Source: Sambucus nigra
Taxonomy: Eukaryota; Streptophyta; Magnoliopsida; Dipsacales; Adoxaceae
Length of the DNA stretch: 64,000 nt
Direction: 5' to 3'
NCBI GenBank assembly: GCA_949130495.1
Contig: OX422221.1
Coordinates: 25,059,917-25,123,916 of the forward strand
Shown here: positions 50,401 to 59,480 of the stretch, piece by piece
How positions within the stretch are numbered: the stretch's first letter is position 1
Layout: the number at the start of each line of letters is the position of its first letter
Made by a program: the position numbers and the translations under genes
The notes under the pieces: generated by a model
What the model was told of the DNA's origin: nothing
Seen by the model: the letters and a program-made list of their open reading frames with translations, nothing else
The model's database searches: none

Positions 50401-50525
50401 AACTAGGTTAAGCAGATTGTACAAATTTTTCTTGCAAAACTTTTCTTTGGGGGAGGGTGGTAAGAAAAAATGTCCAAAAAAAAATTTTCCTATCAATTTT
50501 TCATCCCTCCATATGAAACACAACC

Positions 50526-50582
<57 letters not shown>

Positions 50583-52487
50583 CTAGCCAATACCCTAGGA
50601 AATACCCGACACTTGGGGGTCCTTTTGCTAGGCCCAATTGTCGGGACAATGTGACATTTGTTGCTGAATGAAGATTTGTCTACCATTTTGTGTGTTTGAT
50701 TGCCCGTATTTTTCATTGTAAATTTTTTAGACATATCATATCAACATTCATATTTTGTCATCCAGTTGGGAAATATTTTCACACAATTTTTGTTCCCCTA
50801 TACATGATGGCAAGGTTTTCTCAAAAGTGATTTTTTTTTCTAGGTTAATTTTTTTTAATTTTGTTAAAACCAATTTTTAAATGTTTTTTAATTTTTCGTT
50901 AAAACTATTTTCTGCTTGCGACCCGGGGGGGGGGGGGGGGGGTTCTAAAAACTGTTTTTCACTAAAACTATTTTTTGTGTTGAATATTTTTTTTCTAAAA
51001 ATGTATTTTTCAGGAAAAAATGTTTTTCGTTAAAAAAAATGTTTTTTTTTCCAAAGCGGTTTTTTAATTATTAAATTATTTTTTTCTTAAAAACTATTTA
51101 TATTTTATTTTTCTTAAAAACAATTTTTTTAAATGTTTTTGACTAAAACTATTTTTCTAAAAAAATGTTTTTCACTAAAAATTATTTTTCATTTAAAAAA
51201 ATATTTTTATTATTATTAAAATTTTGTTTTTCATTAAAAACTATTTTTTGTGAAATTGTTTTTTTTACTTAAAATTGTTTCACTTGCGGGCTAAAAAATA
51301 TTTTTCGTGTTAAAACTACATTTTTTTTTGTTATAATTGCTTCACTTTTTGGCTAAAAAATATATTTTTAAATGTTTTTTATTGCAAACTATTTTTCTTA
51401 AAAAAACTATCAGTCCCTCATTGTTAAAAACTAATTTTAAGACCTGTTTTTTTATGTGCATTGTTTTTTTTGTTGTTAAAAACTATTTGCCCCTCGTTAT
51501 GCGTTGTTCAATCAGGTGGCATCAAAGATATTCTACCAGAAATAGTATACGGAAGACTAACCCCCAAATGTATCAAAATTGAAAAAAAAAAAAAAAAACT
51601 ATAATACAGTGTCTCGTATCTGACACCTCAGGAAGTGGGAACAAAAATAATGCACATGACATGCTAAGGAGCTCCATCTTTTTAATGGTGTATAACCAAA
51701 CACAGAGGGTAGTTTTTTTCTCAACCAAACAACCTAGAGAAAGTATATCTAAGGTATTTTGAACCCCGAAACAAAATGTAAACACCATATTAGTACCCGT
51801 AAAAAAACAAATAGAAAATATAAGCAACAAAGAGCGAACATACATAAAAATTGAAAACAAATAGTTAAAAAAAAAATATAAAGATCAAACAGCGACAACA
51901 TACACCCTCAGGTCTGGTGGTTGATTGAAAAATATAATTTTGAGCTCCATTTTTACCCAAAATAACCATCATAATAGTAAAAGTTGAATAAGAAAATAAA
52001 TAAGAAGGGGCACAATCATAGTAAAAGTTGAATAAGAAAATAAATAAGAAGGGGCACAATCATATAATACACCAGTTTCCACTACATTTATGCACATATT
52101 AAAAAATGTAAATATATAAAGCTATAAACTCGGTAAGTATACAACGAATCAAAATCATACAAAATATATAGACTAACCTCAAAGCAAGCAAATGTGAAAG
52201 AAAAAATGAAGCCCGGGAAGAAAAAAATAATTGGGTATTGCAAAGGCCACTACCAAAAAATATATCAAATCACTACCTCGGGCAACAAAAACAAATGGCA
52301 AGGAACAACCTCGATCCAATTCCTGCCACGTGAAAATATAAAACTATCAGCACAACAAAGTACCAACGAAATTTATGAATTTTTAAGGGACTTTTGATTA
52401 ACCATTTTTGTCAAGCTCGTTCTCTCTACAGTTGTTTTCTTCCTTCAATCCCTCTCAAACGCCTTTGCTTCCTCTACAGTTTCTGTC

Positions 52488-52528
<41 letters not shown>

Positions 52529-53617
52529 ATGCTCTCGTGCGGACTAGTCCACATTTTAAAAATGCGGACGGGACATGTGTCACCTAAACTTGCCCCTAGA
52601 AATTATCGTCTAAATTATAGACACACTCTCTCACTCTTTTCTGGGTCACCGCCAGGTGACACATGTCTATTCCGCATTCTTAAAATGCGGACTAATCCGC
52701 ACAAGAGCATGACTATATATATATATATACATGTGTTAAAAACACTGCAAACATATTATAATGGCTTTTTCGGTACGTGTTATGCAATGGAGGATCTTAA
52801 GTAATGATAATGTGGGCAACTTCCCACATTCATTTTTTGGGAAAATAAAACTAGCTACAAAAGTTTGTGGTGTAAATAAAAACTTTGCATCTTTGACCAC
52901 CTTGAAGCGAAAAATTACCTATTTGAAATGTTTTTCATTGGTTACTATAACGGTTTGTTTCATCTACTGTAATTTTTCCACTGAATATGTTAAGCACACA
53001 ATATTGCATTCATTGTAATTGTATGTGTTACACATGAAAATATGAAGCGACCGGACACCACTTCCATAGTAGAATAAATTGTGTCCATCTAGGTGCTTTT
53101 ATAATGAAAATGAAGATCACTCCTCAAATATTTTCTCTAGCGCTTTTTAAAATATTTAAAGGATGTTGTTATTAATTAATTTTTTTTATTAAACATTATA
53201 TTTTTAGCTTATCCTAATATGAGTTTCTGGATGCATCACTTGTTGTGTGATGGCATTTAGGATTATTGTTTTGTGATTCGATAATGTAATATGTGGTACT
53301 TGATAATGTTTTTTCAATAGTGGATACTTCATGACTGGAGTGATGATCATTGCATTAAATTGCTAAAGAACTGCTACAAGGCATTGCCGTATGATGGTAA
53401 GGTAATAGTTATGGACGCCATTCTTCCTGTGATTCCCGACACTAGTGCATCGGAAAAAAGCACGATGCAAATGGACCTTGTTGTGATGACTCATTACCAG
53501 GGAGGAAAAGAGCGCACTGAACAAGAGTTTTTTGCTTTACCAAAAGGAGCTGGATTTGCAGGCATTAGATTGAAGTGCCTTATCTTCAACTTATGGGTCA
53601 TGGAGTTTTACAAGTAG
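37469..53617 (+). CDS. COMT-like O-methyltransferase, gene copy 3 (complete, open)
   Basis: CDS join(37469..37881,40054..40364,50174..50238,53321..53617), 1,086 nt, 361 residues plus stop, the usual length for COMT-type enzymes. Residues 1-130: N-terminal all-helical dimerisation domain. SAM domain: VDVGGGLG (203-210), D229, D249/M250, K263. Catalytic set: H267 (LHDWSDDH), D295, E327 (GGKERT). Substrate-pocket positions differ from alfalfa COMT: L129 where COMT has Asn131, and Y322 where it has Asn324. A change from caffeic-acid/5-hydroxyconiferyl specificity is therefore likely and the product unknown. Copy-specific changes are E258D, M275I, I314M and A337P; the last introduces a proline into the ALAKGAGF segment. 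Introns of 2.2, 9.8 and 3.1 kb are GT-AG. It is the only copy that is both complete and open in this window. Confidence 0.9.
38171..38251 (-). mobile_element. TA microsatellite plus Helitron-like 3' terminus, unit 3 intron 1
   Basis: Same site with a longer TA run; CTAG at 38,224-38,227 and the same 7-bp hairpin. Confidence 0.5.
40054..40364 (+). CDS. OMT copy 3, exon 2
   Basis: Acceptor TTTCTAG, donor GTATGA. Codon 147 is GAA, so the reading frame is open throughout. Carries H181 and the VDVGGGLG loop. Confidence 0.93.
41871..42813. other. 943-bp segment present only in unit 3 intron 2
   Basis: Units 1 and 2 join ...GGCCCCCAC directly to TATCTATAAAG. No obvious target duplication, so deletion in the ancestor of units 1 and 2 is as likely as insertion here. 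Contains CCTAAGGTGGAGAATTTGTA near 42,231, similar to a copia purine tract plus LTR start, so it may be retrotransposon debris. A short Cys-containing open frame lies at 42,455-42,796. Confidence 0.6.
42814..47215 (-). mobile_element. Degenerate Ty1/copia retrotransposon, unit 3, interrupted by a complete LTR element
   Basis: RNase H remnant at 43,457-43,756 and integrase remnant at about 46,980-47,215. Here the segment at 46,638-46,880 keeps [15 protein letters not shown], where units 1 and 2 have lost residues, so unit 3 preserves the older state. The insertion at 44,065-46,083 occupies the same site as the solo LTR of the other units. Confidence 0.8.
44065..46083 (+). mobile_element. Complete short LTR retrotransposon (copia-type, non-autonomous), unit 3
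   Basis: LTRs at 44,065-44,384 and 45,765-46,083, both TG...CA, differing by about nine substitutions counted by eye (near 3%). A perfect 5-bp target duplication AAAAC lies at 44,060-44,064 and 46,084-46,088. The primer-binding site TGGTATCAGAGC (initiator-Met tRNA type) starts directly after the left LTR, and a purine tract GAGGGGGGA abuts the right LTR. The 1.38-kb interior has no intact gag-pol. Its 3' part resembles, in opposite orientation, the interior of the other deleted copia element of this intron. Confidence 0.88.
47754..49565 (-). mobile_element. Internally deleted copia-type LTR element, unit 3
   Basis: Same element; the primer-site complement ends at 49,495 and the LTR remnant starts at 49,496. 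A 182-bp MITE (48,097-48,278) is inserted in its left LTR. Confidence 0.7.
48097..48278. mobile_element. MITE with 9-bp target duplication (Mutator-like), unit 3 only
   Basis: The direct repeat TATTTTTCA lies at 48,088-48,096 and 48,279-48,287. Units 1 and 2 have the single uninterrupted site. The ends share ATTG-AAC-GAA in inverted orientation. At 182 bp it has no coding capacity. The 9-bp duplication points to the Mutator superfamily. Confidence 0.7.
49938..50071. mobile_element. Half copy of the foldback MITE family, unit 3
   Basis: Same position as in the other units; its sequence (TTTTTAGTCCCTAATTTC) is slightly closer to the family's consensus. Confidence 0.65.
50174..50238 (+). CDS. 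OMT copy 3, exon 3
   Basis: Acceptor ATGCAG, donor GTAATT, 65 nt. Same as the other copies except GAT for GAG (E258D) in SGDAIF. Confidence 0.9.
50529..50582. repeat. (AC)n(AT)n microsatellite, unit 3
   Basis: Same locus, intermediate lengths, followed by CTAGCCAATACCC. Confidence 0.95.
50829..51487. repeat. T-rich degenerate repeat tract, unit 3
   Basis: Same tract, containing an 18-G run at 50,925-50,942 where units 1 and 2 have 7 and 5 G. Confidence 0.75.
51550..51557. other. Empty target site of the 1,227-bp hAT-like element, unit 3
   Basis: A single CGGAAGAC joins the two flanks without extra bases, so unit 3 never carried the element. Confidence 0.85.
52528..52712. mobile_element. 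Foldback element inside a TA microsatellite, unit 3
   Basis: The left arm (ATGCTCTCGTGCGGACTAGT, then ATTTTAAAAATGCGGA and ACATGTGTCACCT) and the right arm (AGGTGACACATGT, ATTCTTAAAATGCGGA, CCGCACAAGAGCAT) are inverted over about 60 bp. TATATA lies on both sides. Units 1 (12,880-12,926) and 2 (32,914-32,960) keep only the left arm. Confidence 0.8.
53321..53617 (+). CDS. OMT copy 3, exon 4
   Basis: Acceptor TTTTCAATAG; stop TAG at 53,615-53,617. Reads [13 protein letters not shown], with I275 replacing M275 of the other copies, M314 for I314, and P337 for A337. Confidence 0.92.
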   Translation, partial: WILHDWSDDHCIKLLKNCYKALPYDGKVIVMDAILPVIPDTSASEKSTMQMDLVVMTHYQGGKERTEQEFFALPKGAGFAGIRLKCLIFNLWVMEFYK

Positions 53618-54654
53618 ATGACTTGTTAGTGATCCATATTTCATGTTAAAAACTACTATTCGTCTTATGATAATCAATAATTTTGTATGAGTAATTTTGG
53701 AGGGACTCACAAATCCTATGCCTAAATCAGACCCGCTGAGTTATCAAAAGGGCATTGGTTAGTGTTTTTAGTAGATCTCAAAGTGGATCTCACACATTAA
53801 CCAATATATGACTACAACATCATCTCGATCTGATTTCTTAATTTGTGCGTTTCTCTAAAATTGATAATTTCATAAAAGCTTTGTTGTTGTCTTAGTATCG
53901 ACTTTAAATCAAAGTTGGAATTCTATTTTTGTAAGATAAACATCATCCCATTCTATTACTTACTTTGTAATTCTGCTAAGCATGTATCGATTTAATATTA
54001 TGGTGGGTGGGACTTGAATGTGTGTTGTGTGCGGAGAGAAAGTGATAATAAATATCGTCTTTTTTTCTGTCCATTCTCAAATACGATTTTGAGAGTTGTC
54101 CCCAAGAAATGTGTTTTGTAATCAGATGTTGTGCTTTCTCAGAATACCATAGTGGTAAATTAACGTGTGAAGTTAAGTTATGGGCAATGTATCAATGTTT
54201 TGTTTTTTAAACTCTTGACATGAAATATAAGATGTTATTACTTGTTGTAGACTTCTCGAAAAGTGAAAAAATTCCATCGAAATGAGCACTTAGAAGAACA
54301 TAGTGTAAAGCAAAGATAGGTAGCGGTTTTTGCCAATATTGTTTCTAACGTGTTTGGCACTAAAGCATTTCTAGTATTTTTTATAAATAAGTGGATTGAG
54401 GGACAACAAATTATGAAGGGATTTTGATCTCAAATATATCTCTAAAAAAGTGAAAAGCCAGAAGATCTTTTGAACATTGATTAGCATGGAAGAATTACTC
54501 TTAATTCTACGAGAAATATTAAAGATCTGTTTGATTATGAATTTAGAAAATATGGTTTAAAAACTAATTTTGAGACTAATTTTATAAACTATTTTTTAAA
54601 AAATTTCTAGCACATGTTAAAATTGATCAACATTTATATGGTTGGATGACATTT

Positions 54655-55290
54655 TGTAACACCTCATATTTCTGAGTTTCGGGAATTAAATATTTTGGTT
54701 ATTGTAAATTACACACGTGTCATTGAATTAAATATTATGTGTTTATTGAAATAATAATTGGGAGCGATAATTATTAGTATTTACGGAATAAAGTTACTAA
54801 GTGAATAGTAAATAACTTTCAATAATTATTATACGTCATAGCGAGTGATATCGGCGTGACTGTGCTATATCTCAACCGGGAGTCGCTTGAAGACTATGCG
54901 AAGGTCGAGATGCGAAATTTATATGTAGTGACTCGAATGGCTATTTCGAGGTCACAGTTGATTCCGAATGGGTCCAAATAGTAAGAATAGTGTACTCGGA
55001 TGTGCTGATTGGGTTCCGGGGCGATTTTAGACCAACCCTGTTTCGGTCATTTAGGAGCCTAGGGTAGAAGGAAATCCGAAAATTATATTTTTTTATGTGC
55101 CCCTTTGAGGTATGGGCTAGGGTTACAACACTTAGGATAGAAAGGAGGCCATAGGAGGGGAAGTGGAGAATAAACCTAGGTCATTCCATAGCTTTTCGCA
55201 CCACCTATGTTGTCGGATTTGTGATCGGAATAAGGAAAGATCAACTCCATCAACTTAGAACAAAAATCAGACTTAATTTATCAATGAAAG
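54655..55290 (+). mobile_element. LTR-like remnant after OMT copy 3
   Basis: Begins TGTAACACCTCATATTTC like the junction sequences but continues past 54,922 (GTAGTGACTCGAATGG...). This continuation is absent at the other junctions. The right limit is uncertain and no GGGTGTTA end was found. Its style suits a Gypsy-type LTR, but that is inference. Confidence 0.5.
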
Positions 55291-58200
55291 TGGTTATCTT
55301 GCATTACTTTATACATGTTATAATACCGGGTTTTAATTTCATGATTTAAATGACATTCTTGGGATTTGGATGGGTGAGATTCATGATTTGGGGGTAAGAA
55401 TTCATGTAGAACATTAGAAAATTTTCTTAAAAATAAACTAAACAAAGAGTGACTGTTAAAAAAATCGTATCATTTCTGTAAATTTAAAACAAAAAATATC
55501 TCCTCAAATTTTTTGTTAAACAAAATGTTAACTTAAGACTTGAGACCAAAAAATATGCAACAAACGCAAAAATGTAATAACGCACGCCCAACGCTATTAC
55601 ATGAAGTCAAAATAGCAATTTTAAGGTAAAGATTAATACAAACAGAAAAAATGGAAAATTAAATTTTTTACAAGTATACAAAAATAAGAAATTGGAAAGT
55701 ACTAATAGCATAAAAGAATGTTTAAGATAGTGATTGTGTTAAAAGTAAGTAAAATGATGAACACAATCATTAGGAATTTTCATTGCTTAACCTTTTCACT
55801 ACAATTAGACAAACATATAAATTAAGCGAGGAGATCCACTTCGTATCCTTATTAATTTCATTATAAATATCCCTAACTAAATTTGAAGGAGATTGATTAA
55901 AACCATACCAAATTATATTCTTTCCAAAACCGAAACTGGAAAGCAAACCATATTAAAAGTTTGAAGTATTAGATGTTATTACCGCTCAATTGTCCTTATA
56001 TATTAAATGGAAAGATTTTAAAAAAGTGTGAAACATATTATATATATTTGAGCAAACGTTAAATTTCCACTGTGTATAAACTGAGCATTACATTTCTGTT
56101 TGTCCCGAAGATACACAAGTTTTTAAATACATTATAATTGGTGAGATAGTATTTTCATTCTTCTGCTAAAAGGTTTCAAACATTTTATGTTTAGACATTT
56201 TATATTCCGAACTTCAAAAGCCAGACACTTCATTCTTGTGTTGAATGTTTTCTTTTTCACCCAAAGAATCCTTGTGTTGCTCATCCAGTATGCTAATTGG
56301 GTCAATATATTCCTGTCGAGAACAGTTCATATATTTAAGTTAAAAAACTTGGATTAAAATTAAAGTTGCCAATATGAAGTGTGTAAAATTTAATCTCTTT
56401 CCTCAAAACCAAGCCTGCATACATGTTAAATATATAAGAAAACCGAGGCTGCATGTTAAATAAGATTTCCATATCATCTAATGCTATATTAACTGAATAA
56501 AGTTGCATACATGTTAAATAACGCTGGATGATCAAAGGAACGAACATTAATCATGTTAAATAAAGTTCCTATACCTCTTTAAGGTTTGTGAAATAAGGCT
56601 GCAAGGCTGCTATACCTCTTTTAAGGTTCCAGAAAATGAGGTCGTTATACCTCTTTAAGACTGCTATATCATTTCAAGCTCATGAAAATGAAGAAAATTC
56701 ATTTAAATGAAAAAGTCATGGTTAATGACGAATTTGAAGGGGAGCCAAAGGACCACTTGATTGAAGTTAGGTTTTTGTTTGTCAAATACTCGAACATTCC
56801 AAAAAGTTAACTTGCAACAATATTTCCACTTCCCAAATTCATGTATAAAATATTATTTGATTAGTTTAGAGGAAAATATGGAATCAAAAACAGTTTAGTG
56901 AACTCGGAATAAAGAATTTTATTGACATTACTAGAGTACTTTGAGTGACTACAGTGATGAATTTTATTGACATGAATGTTGATTAATGATTCAGAAGAAA
57001 AACTATTAGTGATGAAATCAGTACCTGATGGAGTAATGATGGGCAAGAACAAATCAAGGAGTGTAGAAATTTGACACAGGTCAATAAAGGAAGAGGCAGC
57101 TCCATAACAAATGGTTGTAATTTATGGCAAGCCTTTGGCTTTTATAAATTTCATATAGCTATTTACTTAAACCCTTGGGCGTTATATAGAGAGAATTTCT
57201 ACAGTGATTTCATCCAATTGCATTGTGAAACAAAAAAGAAAAGAAACAAACATCAAAATCAATTAAATTTTTTGACAAAGAATTAACTTTCTTACTCTTT
57301 TGATGAACATTATCCAAGTCAATACCCGATCCTTCCAATTTTAAATGAAATATCAAAATTTGTGAGATAATAAAATATTCATAAGATATGACACATGGAA
57401 GTTACTAAAGGTAGAACACAAACAACAAAATATGCAATCCCCAATTGTGCAGATTTGTGCATTGCAACTCTGCTGACTGTCTATCAGTTGCAATACAATC
57501 TTTTATATATCATATAAATATAAACGATTGTATATTGCATTTATAAACTGTACATATTGTATTGCAACTGTGCAGATTGCAATACAATCTTTAAAATTAG
57601 TGGTTTGATTTATCTTATGGGTGCTTTCTTCTTCATCTATAGTAGAGTCTTACATGTGTATTAATTTAGGATTTATCTATTTTTTTTAGTAGATCTTGAA
57701 AATAATCATTATTAGAGCTTGGATTTTTCAAGATCGGTGAAGATTATCATACACTGATTATACATGGTTGAAAGTTAAAATAATCAGTGTTGGTTGTGGT
57801 TGATTATTTGAATTTTTGGTATGATTATTCTCCTATAAGACGTGGTTCTCTAATCGGTATCCATTATCTTACTATTCATGTTGACAATCGTTAGGTGAAT
57901 CTGAAGTTTTTTTAACTTTCAACTATTTGAAAGATCTCCATGTGGAAAGCTCGGAATTATATTCAGATTTCAAAGCATTTTTAAAATCGTCAAAGATTAG
58001 ATTTAAATTTTTTCAAGATCTGAGACGTTTCTAGTACCTAGATGAGCTATTCGAACTAATTTTGAAAAGATAGTAAAAAATTATTTCGAAGCTTATTTTT
58101 TTAATTTACAAAAATAACATAAACTAAGCAGCTTTATTGCTTAAGAAAAAACATCAATATTTGTAAGTTTTTAAGAATTTAAAAACTGGAAAATACTGAC

Positions 58201-58499
58201 TAATTTTTCGAAATAGTAAACCTTATTGTTATTTTTTTATAGAGTGTCCGTTGAATGTTTAGATAACCTCTACTCGAAAATAATTTTTTACTATCTTTAC
58301 AAAATTGGTCGGAAATTTAGGATCTCATTTTAGGACATCACCAAATCTAGCGTATATATATGTATTACAAAATCTTTTCTAATTTTATTAATTTCTTTAC
58401 GTTTAATTAATGTTTAGCCCTTGAATATTAAATAAATTTTTTATGACTTTTTTATGAAATGCCCCTTCCGTTTTTATGTTTCGTTAGAATCTAATTACT

Positions 58500-58500
<1 letters not shown>
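54923..58500. other. Single-copy AT-rich DNA downstream of the array
   Basis: After the LTR remnant no coding sequence is recognisable. Short repeats include CTATACCTCTTTTAAGG-like motifs at about 56,570-56,670 and TTGCAATACAATCTTT motifs at 57,450-57,600. Confidence 0.55.
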
Positions 58501-58502
<2 letters not shown>

Positions 58503-58531
<29 letters not shown>

Positions 58532-58554
58532 CTATATATATATATATACACTAG
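58503..58554 (-). mobile_element. (GT)n(AT)n microsatellite with Helitron-like CTAG end
   Basis: GT run then TA run, then CACTAGGAGATGCCCGTG, close in layout to the CTAG-hairpin ends in the introns, although the stem here is weak (GTG...CAC). Confidence 0.4.
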
Positions 58555-58983
58555 GAGATGCCCGTGTCTAAAGGCACCATGAAAATTCTTGAAACTATGT
58601 ATAATGAAACTTATGACCGAAATTTATGTGCAAATAACACTACCAAACGAAACTTATGAAAAATCATTACTTTTTGAGCAATTACACTATAACGAAACTT
58701 ATGACCCACAACGTGACGGGAACATTGGAAAGTAGGGGCATGAGAGTGATTACAAATTTCTTATTTTTTAGTCTTATAAGTCTACTATGGAACCAAATGA
58801 AATGGAGAAAAACTACTTCCTCACTCTCAATTTATAAAAATAGGAATGTGCATTAAAATTGAACTTAAAAGTCGCCCTAAAAAAATCACCATCTATTTTT
58901 TATGGTCTTTTTAATCCAACACCACTTTTTTATGCACTCCGAAAATAATATTTATACAATTCGGAACAGTACGAAATCTTATA

Positions 58984-59480
58984 TTTTCACCTGGCCTGAA
59001 AACAACACGAATAAAAGTCACATTAGGACACAACACAATTTTTTTTAATGAAACATGAACCCGGTCCAAAGAAAAGTGACACGACACTACACGACAAAAA
59101 GTGACTCGACACTACACAACGTGAAATGATATTTTTTTACATAGGTCGAACATGACCCAAGTAAAAACTACACAACATAATTTTTTTTTTAAAACTAAAA
59201 GCGAACCTGACCAAAATAAAAATAACACGACATGAAAATAAAATAATTTTTCATGTCGTGCTATTTTTGTTTTTGCCTGCTTCATTTTTTGTTTCAAATT
59301 TTTTTTATGGTGCTGCTTTTATTTGGGTCGTGCGCAAAATATATATAAAAAAATATTATTTTATATTGTGTGGCCTCCTGTCAGTTTTATTTAGACTGTG
59401 TTTGTATTTTGTTTTTAAAAAAAATATGTTATGTCATAATATGTTGCATTTATTTGAGCTGATTTCATATCAGGTGAAAA
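58984..59480. mobile_element. About 500-bp foldback element
   Basis: The centre is a near-perfect stem, AAAATAACACGACATGAAAA facing TTTTTCATGTCGTGCTATTTT (about 59,217-59,267). Outward, GAC-ACGAC motifs pair with GTCGTG motifs, and the ends TTTTCACCTG (58,984) and CAGGTGAAAA (59,471-59,480) are exact complements. No coding capacity. Confidence 0.7.

Larger units (their letters stand above)
35173..54922. repeat. Tandem unit 3 (complete, about 19.75 kb, most divergent)
   Basis: The 5' flank and exon 1 region match unit 2 closely. Intron 2 and intron 3 carry unit-specific events: a complete LTR retrotransposon, a 943-bp extra segment, a MITE with a 9-bp duplication, and clean absence of the 1,227-bp hAT-like element. 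Homology to units 1 and 2 ends at 54,922 in an LTR-like sequence that here continues into single-copy DNA. Confidence 0.9.
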
